Positions 37,625 to 44,929 of a DNA stretch of 64,000 bases are shown one piece after another (position 1 is the first letter of the stretch; each line of letters starts with the position of its first letter). The notes under the pieces are model-generated. The model was not told the DNA's origin, searched no databases, and saw nothing but the letters and a program-made list of their open reading frames with translations. The DNA comes from Rhodopseudomonas palustris. Lineage in GTDB: Bacteria > Pseudomonadota > Alphaproteobacteria > Rhizobiales > Xanthobacteraceae. Made by a program: the position numbers and the translations under genes. The stretch covers positions 589,293-653,292 of the forward strand of contig NZ_QKQS01000013.1 of assembly GCF_003226555.1 (NCBI RefSeq), read 5' to 3'.

Positions 37625-38229
37625 CAACCGCATCGACCGCCGCAAGAGCCTCCGCACCGCAGATCGCCAAGATCCACGTGCTCGCCAAACAGGCCGGGAT
37701 CGACGAGGACTGCCGGCGCGACATGATGTTTTCGGTCTGCGGAAAGCGCTCCGCCGCCGACCTGACGCCGGGCGAAGCCGTCGCCGTGATCGACCGTTTA
37801 AAGGGTGCTTCAAAGCCCGATATCGACGGCCCCTACGGCAAGAAGCTGCGCGCGCTGTGGATCTCCGGCTGGCACCTCGGCGTGGTGCACAACCGCACGG
37901 ATGCGGCGATGCTCGCCTTCCTGGAGCGCCAGACCGGGATCGAGCGCACCCGTTGGCTGCGCGCCGCCACTGATGCCCGCAAGGCCGTCGAGGCGCTCAA
38001 GCTGTGGCTGTCGCGCGAGGCCGGCGTGCAATGGCCGGCCGGCGACGATCCGCTCGCCGTGCGCCGCGCGGTGATCGAGGCGCAGCGGAAACGCTTGGTC
38101 GCGCTGGATGAGCTGGTCGCTTACTTCGAGCCCGCCGACACAGCTGAAGGTCTCGACAAGCTGATCGCATTGCTCGGCGACAGGCTGCGCCGCGCATTGG
38201 CGTCGATAGCGACTTCGACGAGGTACTGA
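37621..38229 (+). CDS. gemA: GemA-like protein (Mu gp16, DUF1018 family)
   Basis: This 202-residue protein has the GemA core: QIAKIHVLAKQAGIDEDCRRDMM, then GKRSAADLTPGEAVAVIDRLKG, with the C-terminal part ending in a basic helix. In Mu, Gem proteins alter host DNA supercoiling and gene expression in the early/middle phase. The start at 37621 overlaps the upstream stop (ATGA). An extra internal segment (KLRALWISGWHLGVVHN) is shared with other long GemA forms. Confidence 0.82.
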   Translation: MTTASTAARASAPQIAKIHVLAKQAGIDEDCRRDMMFSVCGKRSAADLTPGEAVAVIDRLKGASKPDIDGPYGKKLRALWISGWHLGVVHNRTDAAMLAFLERQTGIERTRWLRAATDARKAVEALKLWLSREAGVQWPAGDDPLAVRRAVIEAQRKRLVALDELVAYFEPADTAEGLDKLIALLGDRLRRALASIATSTRY

Positions 38230-38232
38230 GCG

Positions 38233-38403
38233 ATGTCCGCCAACGCCAAGATCAACAATCTCCTGAAGTCGCTCCGGCTCCTCAATGACTACAACCGTGA
38301 GCGGCGGCTTCAGGTACTTGCCGAGGAGTGCGGCGAAGGCTTCGCCGCGGCGGTGCGGAAAGAGTTCGAACGGCAACAGCGCGAGCAAGGAACGAAGCGA
38401 TGA
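38233..38403 (+). CDS. Very small phage protein (56 aa)
   Basis: The ATG at 38233 opens a 56-codon frame starting MSANAKINNLLKSLRLLN and ending EQGTKR. It fits between the gemA stop (3 bp gap) and the next start (4-bp overlap). Lys/Arg/Gln-rich helices dominate. It is called on its exact fit in a coupled gene chain. Confidence 0.55.
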   Translation: MSANAKINNLLKSLRLLNDYNRERRLQVLAEECGEGFAAAVRKEFERQQREQGTKR

Positions 38404-38630
38404 GCCCGCACCCCATCAACGTCTCCAATCACGCGCTGCTGCGGATCCTCGAACACGCTGGCGACGTCGATGTCGAGGCGCTGCGGCGGGCCGTGGCGCT
38501 TTCGATCGGCCGCGCCGTCGCGGCGGCTGAGGCGATCGAGCAGAACGAATACAAGATCGTGGCCGGCGGCCTCGTCTACATCGTCGCCAACCATTGCGTC
38601 GTCACCGTGCAGCGGGAGCCGAAGCGGTGA
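38400..38630 (+). CDS. Small hypothetical phage protein
   Basis: This 76-residue protein has helix NHALLRILEHAGDVDVEALRRAVAL and strand IVAGGLVYIVANHCVVTVQ. A 'xxHxxxRxxER'-like start is reminiscent of small phage proteins that precede the Mor-type activator, but no family is certain. It overlaps both neighbours. Confidence 0.5.
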   Translation: MSPHPINVSNHALLRILEHAGDVDVEALRRAVALSIGRAVAAAEAIEQNEYKIVAGGLVYIVANHCVVTVQREPKR

Positions 38631-39046
38631 CGTACACGTGGCTTCCCGATCTGCTCGCCACCATCGCCGAGGTCGCTGGCCTCGACGCGGCATTGCAGAT
38701 CGCGGACGCCTATGGCGGCACCCGCAAGCAGGTGCCGGCGCATCTTCCGGACGGGTCGCATTGGTTGACCGATTGCGTGGGCCGGCAGGCCGCAGAGAAG
38801 ATCTGCGATCATTTCCGGCAAGGCACCGCGGGCGGCGGCTTCGGCGGCGCCTATCTGACGATTCCGCTCGGCCCTGCCGGCGCCGTCGCCGCCGCGCGCC
38901 GCCGCATGGCAAAGGCTCTGGCCGATGGCAAGTCCGCCTCGGAAGCCGCCCGCATCGCCGGCATGACGGAGCGCACCGCCTATCGGGCGCGCTCCCGCGC
39001 CCGCAAGGGCGGCGGGTGGGATGACAATCAGAGCGAGCTGTTTTAG
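38627..39046 (+). CDS. Mor-family transcription activator (middle/late switch)
   Basis: This 139-residue protein begins at a GTG overlapping the previous stop. It has the Mor/C plan: an N-terminal part with IAEVAGLDAALQIADAYGGTRKQVPAH leading to a short strand, then the dimerisation helix RQAAEKICDHF, and a C-terminal HTH SASEAARIAGMTERTAYRARSRARK. In Mu, Mor and C bind dyads near -43 and recruit RNA polymerase. The three dyads upstream of the lysis, protease and sheath genes are natural target candidates. Its place just before the lysis cassette fits. Confidence 0.7.
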   Translation: MTYTWLPDLLATIAEVAGLDAALQIADAYGGTRKQVPAHLPDGSHWLTDCVGRQAAEKICDHFRQGTAGGGFGGAYLTIPLGPAGAVAAARRRMAKALADGKSASEAARIAGMTERTAYRARSRARKGGGWDDNQSELF

Positions 39047-39068
39047 GGTCGCCGATAGAGGTTCGAGA

Positions 39069-39449
39069 ATGCCGTACCGCCCAATTGCCGAAATGCCGAA
39101 CGACAGCGCACTTAGCGTCGCTACGAAGTATGTTGCCGGGTGTGAATGTGGCGCCACGATCGAGGTGATCTTCGCCGCCTCCGATCCGGTCGAAAAGAAG
39201 TCGGCCGCCATTCGGTCGGCTTGGGAGCGTCACATCTGCATTCCGGAAGCCGCGCGTGCCGCCAGGCCGGCCCCGAAACCCACGATGCTGGAGCGGATGC
39301 GGGATTCGCGTGTCTTCGAGATCACTGCGAACGGGGACGGGACGTTCGACGTGACCGATCTATCGGATGGTGCAATGAGCGATCGGTTGACCGCAGAAGA
39401 ACTTCGGCGGCTCGGAGAAGAGATCATTGATGTTGCCCTGGACGAATAG
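39069..39449 (+). CDS. Hypothetical phage protein
   Basis: This 126-residue protein has an N-terminal Cys pair CECGATIE, mid charged helices and an acidic C-terminal DRLTAEELRRLGEEIIDVALDE. The codon pattern is slightly less GC-rich than its neighbours. There is no recognised family. It is the last gene before the lysis promoter region. Confidence 0.55.
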   Translation: MPYRPIAEMPNDSALSVATKYVAGCECGATIEVIFAASDPVEKKSAAIRSAWERHICIPEAARAARPAPKPTMLERMRDSRVFEITANGDGTFDVTDLSDGAMSDRLTAEELRRLGEEIIDVALDE

Positions 39450-39499
39450 TTCGTCCGCAGGCGTGGCCACTCGGTCGTGAGTCGTGATGTGTGGGGTTG

Positions 39500-39548
39500 G
39501 CCGCTGACACCTGTCAGCGGCTTATCTCGGAAGTAGAGCAGCTACGGT
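39500..39548 (+). promoter_or_regulatory. Candidate late promoter A (lysis): TGACA dyad plus -10
   Basis: GCCGCTGACA-CC-TGTCAGCGGC (39500-39521) is a perfect 22-bp dyad. The hexamer TACGGT starts at 39543, 31 bases after the T of TGTCA (39512), so the dyad centre would be near -44 and transcription would start near 39555. The endolysin ATG is at 39580. The same dyad and spacing occur at 49526 and 62924. Confidence 0.7.
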
Positions 39549-39579
39549 CTTCGCGTCATCACGCGCTGGAGACCGCCCC

Positions 39580-40932
39580 ATGCCCTGCGAAATCAAGTCC
39601 CACCGCATCTATCGCGACGGCAAGGCCGTCGGTTTCCAGCAAACGAAAAACATCGGCGGCCCGATCGTTCCCAAGGTGATCGTGCTGCACGACACCGCCG
39701 GGCATCTGCACGGCCGGGACTCGATCGCGTGGCTGCGCGGCGGCCCGGGGCAATCGCCGAATGCGAGCGCGCATGTCGTGGTCGGCCGCGACGGCGCGAT
39801 CACCCAGCTCGCCGCCACCAACATCAAGACGTGGCATGCCGGCCAGAGCTTATGGCGCGGCCGCGAGCAGCTCAATGGCTGGTCGATCGGCATCGAGATC
39901 GTCAATCCCGGCGGGCCGCTCACCAGCCTCGGCAATGGCCGCTACAAGGGCGTCGATCTGATCGACACCAAGGCCGATCCGTCGCTGGTCGTTCGCCACA
40001 GCAAGTTTCCGCCTCGTACCGGCGACGGCAAGCGGATGGAGCCGAATTATGGCGCGTGGCTGGAGCATACGCCGCAACAGATCGACGCCGTCGTCGAGTT
40101 GTGCCGTGCGCTGGTCGCGGCCTATCCGACCATTACCGAGATCGTCACCCACTGGATGATCGCGCCGGCCCGCAAGGTCGACACCAATCCGCTGTTTCCG
40201 CTCGACGAGGTGCGGCGCCGGGTTTGGCCTGCGCCGCGCTTCGCCGATCTCGACGACGAGACCCGTGACTCCGTTGCCGAACAAGGCAACGGCGAGGTCG
40301 CGTTTGCACCCCGTCCAGGCTCGGAGCTGGAGCCGACTTGGTCGGTGTCCAACGACGACGGCAACGCCGTCGACATTGCGCACCCGACCGATCTTCCCGC
40401 GCCGGCCGAGCCGCACCCGATGCCGAAGGCCCTCGTCGAGTTCGTGCAGCAGCGGCTGCGCGCGCTCGGCTACTACGAGGTCGGCAATATCGACGGCGAC
40501 TTCGCCGGCCGCACCGAAGACGCGCTGGTCACCTTCAAGCGCCGCAACGGCCTGCCGGCGACGACCGATGTCGACGACGCCACGCTCAAGGCGCTCGCCT
40601 CCGCCGATCCGCGCGAGATCGGCGACGCGCGTGCCCGCGCCACTCCCAAGGATCTGCGCAAGATCGTTCCGGCGGTGCAGCAGGCCGGCCGCTCCAAGGC
40701 GCTGGCTTGGTGGCTCGGCCTGCCGTCCGCCGGCTTCGCTGTGCTGCAGGGGATTGCCGCCAACGTGCAGAGCGTCTGGTCGCAACTCGCGCCGATCACC
40801 GGCTGGCTGTCCGCCGTGCCGGGCTGGGTGTGGGCGCTGGCGATCGTCGGCATCGCGATCGGCGTCTGGTGGTCGTCGCGCCAGGCCGAGGCCGAGACGG
40901 TCGACGCCTATCGCGCCGGCCGGCTCACCTGA
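39580..40932 (+). CDS. Endolysin: N-acetylmuramoyl-L-alanine amidase with PG-binding domain and TM tail
   Basis: This is a 450-residue modular endolysin. Residues ~30-205 form an amidase-2 zinc domain: His37 in VLHDTAG, a second His in TWHAGQS, and the third ligand region HWMIAPARK. Residues ~285-345 are a PG-binding-1 domain (FVQQRLRALGYYEVGNIDG, then TEDALVTFKRRNGLP). Residues ~385-435 contain one or two hydrophobic segments (LPSAGFAVLQG, WVWALAIVGIAIGVWW). It cleaves the peptidoglycan amide bond at lysis. A C-terminal membrane segment on the enzyme itself is unusual and could tether it. Confidence 0.9.
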   Translation: MPCEIKSHRIYRDGKAVGFQQTKNIGGPIVPKVIVLHDTAGHLHGRDSIAWLRGGPGQSPNASAHVVVGRDGAITQLAATNIKTWHAGQSLWRGREQLNGWSIGIEIVNPGGPLTSLGNGRYKGVDLIDTKADPSLVVRHSKFPPRTGDGKRMEPNYGAWLEHTPQQIDAVVELCRALVAAYPTITEIVTHWMIAPARKVDTNPLFPLDEVRRRVWPAPRFADLDDETRDSVAEQGNGEVAFAPRPGSELEPTWSVSNDDGNAVDIAHPTDLPAPAEPHPMPKALVEFVQQRLRALGYYEVGNIDGDFAGRTEDALVTFKRRNGLPATTDVDDATLKALASADPREIGDARARATPKDLRKIVPAVQQAGRSKALAWWLGLPSAGFAVLQGIAANVQSVWSQLAPITGWLSAVPGWVWALAIVGIAIGVWWSSRQAEAETVDAYRAGRLT

Positions 40933-40944
40933 CGGAGGCCCGCG

Positions 40945-41148
40945 ATGGATTGCATCCCTGTAATCATGGAGTTCGTCGGCATCATCGCTGCGGTGATTCT
41001 GGCGGTCATCATCACGCTGCGGACGCGATGGGTGCGCGACACCTACGGCGCCGGCTTCGACAAGCTCGACGCGGTGATGACGGCCGAGCTGTGGGTGGGT
41101 TCGGCGCTCGCCCTCATGCTGATCGGCATCGGGAGCGCAGCGCGATGA
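40945..41148 (+). CDS. Putative holin-like small membrane protein
   Basis: This 67-residue protein has two membrane segments: FVGIIAAVILAVIITL and LWVGSALALMLIGIGSA, separated by a charged loop RTRWVRDTYGAGFDKLD. It lies between the endolysin and the spanin genes, where Mu-like phages carry the holin. The C-terminus overlaps the Rz-like start by 4 bp. Confidence 0.7.
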   Translation: MDCIPVIMEFVGIIAAVILAVIITLRTRWVRDTYGAGFDKLDAVMTAELWVGSALALMLIGIGSAAR

Positions 41149-41543
41149 TCTCGGCCGCAGCACTGCTCACATTCGCGGCGCGGCCGATCGGCAAGGCCGC
41201 GCTGATCGCTTTGGGGATCGGCGCGCTGATCGCGATCGGCGGGCTCGGCGCCTGGTGTGCCGGCGCCACCGTGCAGTCGATGGTGGAGGATGCCGCTGCC
41301 ACCGCCAAGGCCGAGCGCGACGCGCATTGGCGCGCCGAGATCGCCGAGGCCAACGCCAAGGTCGCGCAGGCCGAGGCAGCGCAGGCCCGCGCGGCGATCG
41401 AGGCGGACAAGTCCATCAAGGCGGCCGAACGCGGCCGTGAAGACGCGTTGAAAGAGCTGGAGGCGAAGAATGCGGCGCTTGCTGGTGGCGATCGTCGGGG
41501 GCTTGGGCGCGCTCGTGTCCGGCTGCTCAACCACGCCCGATGA
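41145..41543 (+). CDS. Rz-like inner-membrane spanin
   Basis: This 132-residue protein has a single N-terminal transmembrane segment (LIALGIGALIAIGGLGAW) followed by a long Ala/Lys/Glu coiled coil with KAERDAHWRAEIAEANAKVAQAEAA-type heptads. That is the topology of an i-spanin (Rz). The Rz1-like lipoprotein gene starts within its 3' end. Together they fuse inner and outer membranes at lysis. Confidence 0.78.
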   Translation: MISAAALLTFAARPIGKAALIALGIGALIAIGGLGAWCAGATVQSMVEDAAATAKAERDAHWRAEIAEANAKVAQAEAAQARAAIEADKSIKAAERGREDALKELEAKNAALAGGDRRGLGRARVRLLNHAR

Positions 41544-41742
41544 ACCGACCGTGCTGTTGCGGATGACGCAGCCGAGCGTGCCGGCGACGGCGACCGAGAA
41601 ATGCCCGGACCCGGTGGCGCTGCCGGACCGCGACCTCACCGAAGCCGAGACGACGAACCTGTGGGGGCGTGATCGCGCGGCGCTGAAGGATTGCGACGGC
41701 CGGCGCGATGCGGCCGTGAAGGCGGCCGGGCCGCAGCCGTGA
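41470..41742 (+). CDS. Rz1-like outer-membrane spanin lipoprotein
   Basis: This 90-residue lipoprotein has a basic start (MRRLLVAIVGG), a hydrophobic core and the lipobox L-V-S-G-C at about residues 15-19. The mature part is Pro/Asp-rich with two Cys. It overlaps the Rz-like gene by 74 bp in another frame, as Rz/Rz1 pairs do. Its stop TGA overlaps the next ATG. Confidence 0.78.
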   Translation: MRRLLVAIVGGLGALVSGCSTTPDEPTVLLRMTQPSVPATATEKCPDPVALPDRDLTEAETTNLWGRDRAALKDCDGRRDAAVKAAGPQP

Positions 41743-41960
41743 TGGATCAGTTCGACGAAGCGCAGGCGCTCGAAGAGCGCGAGCGAGACGAATGCATCGC
41801 GCGGGCCACCGCGCGCCGCAAAGGCCCCGGCGCCACGCATTGCGTGGTGTGCGGGGAGCCGATCGACGAAGCCCGCCGCGAGGCGATGCCCTCGGCGATC
41901 CGGTGCGTGGAGTGTCAGGACAGGCGCGAGCGCTGGGCGCGCGTGCACAGGGGGCGGTGA
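41742..41960 (+). CDS. TraR/DksA-type zinc finger protein
   Basis: This 72-residue protein has a Cys4 finger C-V-V-C ... C-V-E-C preceded by an acidic helix (FDEAQALEERERDECIA). This is the TraR/DksA C4 family, short form. Phage and plasmid TraR proteins bind the RNA polymerase secondary channel and mimic DksA plus ppGpp. Here it could adjust host transcription late in infection. It starts within the Rz1-like stop. Confidence 0.82.
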   Translation: MDQFDEAQALEERERDECIARATARRKGPGATHCVVCGEPIDEARREAMPSAIRCVECQDRRERWARVHRGR

Positions 41961-42418
41961 TGGACGGCTGGAGTTGGGCGAGCACCGTCTCGACTATCAA
42001 GGATGTCTGGTGGTTTCTGTCGGTGCCGCTGGCGGCGGTGGCAATGGGCGGGTTGTGGTACCTGCGCGGCCAGTTTCCGTCCAAGGCAGAGTACGACAAA
42101 CAGACCAAGGCGCTCACGGACTCGGTCGACGCGCTGTCCGACAAGATCGACGACAACGAGAAAAAGACGGTCGAGCGCATCGTCAAGAGCGAGCGCGAGA
42201 TGAGCGACCGGATGGCGAAGCTGGAAGGCGACGTCAAGCAACTGCCGGGCCGCAACGAGATGGAAAACCTGTCCGACCGGATCAGCCGCGTCGAGACGCA
42301 GGTCGCAGCCTCGGTGGAGACCATCAAGGGCGTTGAAAAGACCGCCAACAAGATCGACCGCACGCTCGAAATGATCCTCGGACACATGCTCAACGAGAGA
42401 CAGGAGAAATCCGCATGA
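41960..42418 (+). CDS. DUF2730 family (Mu gp25-like) membrane-anchored coiled-coil protein
   Basis: This 152-residue protein has an N-terminal hydrophobic segment (VWWFLSVPLAAVAMGGLWYL) and a long coiled coil (ALTDSVDALSDKIDDNEKK, ENLSDRISRVETQVAAS). This is the DUF2730 layout found between lysis and packaging genes of Mu-like phages. The function is unknown. It overlaps the neighbouring genes. Confidence 0.75.
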   Translation: MDGWSWASTVSTIKDVWWFLSVPLAAVAMGGLWYLRGQFPSKAEYDKQTKALTDSVDALSDKIDDNEKKTVERIVKSEREMSDRMAKLEGDVKQLPGRNEMENLSDRISRVETQVAASVETIKGVEKTANKIDRTLEMILGHMLNERQEKSA

Positions 42419-42726
42419 GCGACACGCTCGCCGAAGTGTTCGATAAGGACCGCCGCTTGGTATTGCTGCGGCTGCTAGCCGAGCAGGACGACTACGAACT
42501 GTCGGCGCCGCTGCTGACCAAGGCCGCGCAGGAGCTGCGGCACCGCGTCTATCCCGACGTGGTCGAGGCCGATCTCGTGCTGCTCGACCAGCATCGGCTG
42601 GTCAAGCGAAGCGAGCTGGAGGTCGGCGGCCGCAAGATGACGATCGCGACGCTGACCAAGTTCGGCCGCGACGTCGCGCACGGCCGGCCGCATCCCTTGG
42701 TGGCGCGGCCGTCGCCGAAGGATTGA
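42415..42726 (+). CDS. Mu gp26-like winged-helix protein
   Basis: This 103-residue protein has a winged-helix fold: DKDRRLVLLRLLAEQ, then EADLVLLDQHRLVKRSEL and a strand pair MTIATLTKFGRDVA. It occupies the position of Mu gp26 between DUF2730 and the gp27-like gene. It probably binds DNA or a packaging partner, though the role is not established. Confidence 0.7.
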   Translation: MSDTLAEVFDKDRRLVLLRLLAEQDDYELSAPLLTKAAQELRHRVYPDVVEADLVLLDQHRLVKRSELEVGGRKMTIATLTKFGRDVAHGRPHPLVARPSPKD

Positions 42727-42730
42727 GCCG

Positions 42731-43306
42731 ATGAGCAAGCGTCCGTCCTCGATCGACCGGATGCCGCCGGAAGTCCGCGACTGGATCGGCCGGCTGCGCG
42801 ACCAGGGCCGCACGCTCGACGAGATCATCGCCAAGCTGCGCGAGCTGGACGTCGATGCGCTGCCGTCGCGATCGGCGCTGCACCGCCATCTGAAAAAGGC
42901 CGACGAGGTCGCCGAGCGCATCCGCAAATCGCGCGCCGTCGCCGACGTCATCGTGCGCCGGCTCGGCGAGAGCGATCCCGACAAGACTACGCGGATGAAC
43001 ATCGAACTGATGCACAACGTGCTGTTCGAAATCGCGTCGCGCACCTCCGACGAGGACGGCGAGCCGGTCACCTTCGCGCCGATGGAAGCGATGCTGCTGG
43101 CGAAGGCGCTCGATCACCTCGGCAAGGCCAGCAAAGACGACGTCGCCCGCACCGTGACCATAGAGAAGCGCGCGGCCGAGAAGGCCAAGGCCGAGGCCGC
43201 TAAGGCGGTCGATGCCGTGGCCGGCGAAGGCGGCCTTTCAGCCGAGACGATCGAGACGATCAAGGCGCGAATCCTCGGCGTCGCCAAGCCGGAGCCGAAG
43301 GCGTGA
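42731..43306 (+). CDS. DUF3486 / Mu gp27-like, probable small terminase subunit
   Basis: This 191-residue protein has an N-terminal HTH-like part (SSIDRMPPEVRDWIGRLRDQG, with gaps) and the family segment LPSRSALHRHLKKADEVAERI. The helical C-terminus ends in an Ala/Lys-rich linker and ETIKARILG. DUF3486 proteins precede the large terminase in Mu-like phages and probably select phage DNA. The next gene overlaps by 4 bp. Confidence 0.82.
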   Translation: MSKRPSSIDRMPPEVRDWIGRLRDQGRTLDEIIAKLRELDVDALPSRSALHRHLKKADEVAERIRKSRAVADVIVRRLGESDPDKTTRMNIELMHNVLFEIASRTSDEDGEPVTFAPMEAMLLAKALDHLGKASKDDVARTVTIEKRAAEKAKAEAAKAVDAVAGEGGLSAETIETIKARILGVAKPEPKA

Positions 43307-44907
43307 GCGACCTTCTCGTCACGGCGGAAGATTGGGCGCGGCATCGCCGCGAGCAGCTCGCGCAGTTGCCGCCGCAGCTGGCGAGCAACTCGCTGCCGGA
43401 CGTGCTGTTGCCGTATCAGCGCGAGCTGCTCGACGCGACGGCGATGTGGCAGCTCGTCGTCGTCGACAAATCACGCCGGATCGGCGCCACCTGGGGCATC
43501 GGCGCCGACGCGGTGCTGACGGCAGGTGCGCGCAAATCCGCCGGCGGGATGGACGTTTTGTATATCGGCTACAACCTCGACATGGCGCGGGAGTTCATCG
43601 ACACCTGCGCGATGTGGGCGCGCGCATTCTCGCCCGCCTGCAGCGAGGTCAACGAGTTCCTGTTCAAGGAGAAGGACGAAAAAGGCGCTGATCGCTCCAT
43701 CCAGGCATTCCGGATCAGCTTCGCGTCCGGCTTCGAGATCGTGGCCCTGTCGTCGCGCCCGCGCTCGCTGCGCGGCCGCCAGGGGTATGTGATCCTCGAC
43801 GAGTTCGCGTTCCACGACGATGCAGAGGAACTGCTGAAGGCGGCCATGGCGTTCCTGATCTGGGGCGGCAAGGTGCTGGTGATCTCGACCCACGACGGTG
43901 TCGACAATCCATTCAATGCGCTGATCAACGAGATCCGCGAGGGTCGCAGGCCGGGCTGCGTCGTCCGCTGCACCTTCGACGATGCGTTGCAACAGGGTTT
44001 GTATCAGCGCATCTGCCTCGTCACCGGCAAGACCTGGTCGCTCGAGGCCGAGGCGAAATTCCGCGCGGACATCCGCGCCTTCTACGGCTCGGGTGCGGCC
44101 GAAGAGCTGGACTGCGTCCCGTCGCAGGGATCGGGTGTCTATCTCACCAGCGCGCTGATCGAGGCCTGCATGACGGCGGAGGCGCCGATCCTGCGGCTCG
44201 CCTGTCCGCTCGGCTTCGAACTGAAGCCGGACGCCGAGCGCGCCTCCTATGTGGACGACTGGCTGCAGGAGCATGTCGAGCCGGTGTTGAAGCAGCTCGA
44301 TGGCCGGCTGCGCCACGTCTACGGCTACGACTTCGCGCGGTCGGGCGACTTGTCGGTGATGCTGCCACTGGCCGAAGGCCGCGACCTGGTGCGGCGGACG
44401 CCGTTCGCGGTCGAGCTGCGCAACGTGCCGTTCCGTGAGCAGGAGCGGATCATGTTCTACGTCGCCGACCGGCTCCCGCGCTTCGGGGGAGCCAAGCACG
44501 ATGCACGCGGCAACGGTCAGGCGCTGGCGGAGTATGCCGTGCAGAAATACGGGCCGCTGGCGGTCGAGGCCGTGATGCCGAGCCAGCCCTGGTACATTGC
44601 CAATGTGCCGCCGCTCAAACGGCGCTTCGAGGATCGCACCGTCGCGATCCCGCGGGACAGCGACGTGAAGGACGACATGCGCCAGATCAAGATGGTGCGC
44701 GGCGTGCCCAAGGTGCCGGACGATGCGCACACCACCGGCGCCGATGGCGGCCAGCGTCACGGCGACTTCGCCATCGCGCTGGTGCTGGCCAACGCCGCGA
44801 TGGACGCCGGTGTGTTCGAATACGCCTATCAGGCGGCCACCGCCGAGGCCGCCGCCGGCGGCGGCAATCAGTTGTTCGAGACTCATGGAGGGCGTGCGCT
44901 GTGGTGA
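43303..44907 (+). CDS. Terminase large subunit (Mu gp28-like)
   Basis: This 534-residue headful-packaging ATPase/nuclease has an atypical Walker A, DKSRRIGATWG, near residue 50, Walker B and catalytic Glu in YVILDEFAFHDD near 165, and a C-terminal nuclease part with YGYDFARSGDLSV and YVADRL plus later Asp residues. It lies directly downstream of the DUF3486 gene. It starts with GTG at 43303, overlapping the upstream TGA. Confidence 0.9.
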   Translation: MSDLLVTAEDWARHRREQLAQLPPQLASNSLPDVLLPYQRELLDATAMWQLVVVDKSRRIGATWGIGADAVLTAGARKSAGGMDVLYIGYNLDMAREFIDTCAMWARAFSPACSEVNEFLFKEKDEKGADRSIQAFRISFASGFEIVALSSRPRSLRGRQGYVILDEFAFHDDAEELLKAAMAFLIWGGKVLVISTHDGVDNPFNALINEIREGRRPGCVVRCTFDDALQQGLYQRICLVTGKTWSLEAEAKFRADIRAFYGSGAAEELDCVPSQGSGVYLTSALIEACMTAEAPILRLACPLGFELKPDAERASYVDDWLQEHVEPVLKQLDGRLRHVYGYDFARSGDLSVMLPLAEGRDLVRRTPFAVELRNVPFREQERIMFYVADRLPRFGGAKHDARGNGQALAEYAVQKYGPLAVEAVMPSQPWYIANVPPLKRRFEDRTVAIPRDSDVKDDMRQIKMVRGVPKVPDDAHTTGADGGQRHGDFAIALVLANAAMDAGVFEYAYQAATAEAAAGGGNQLFETHGGRALW

Positions 44908-44929
44908 GCCGGAACACACGAGGTGATGC

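Noticed and set aside
39500-39521. Reading the TGACA dyad as a simple terminator hairpin
   Set aside because: The 2-nt centre in copies A and B is too short for an RNA loop without opening base pairs, there is no T-tract, and the fixed 31-nt spacing to TA hexamers fits a protein site better. Copy C may do both.
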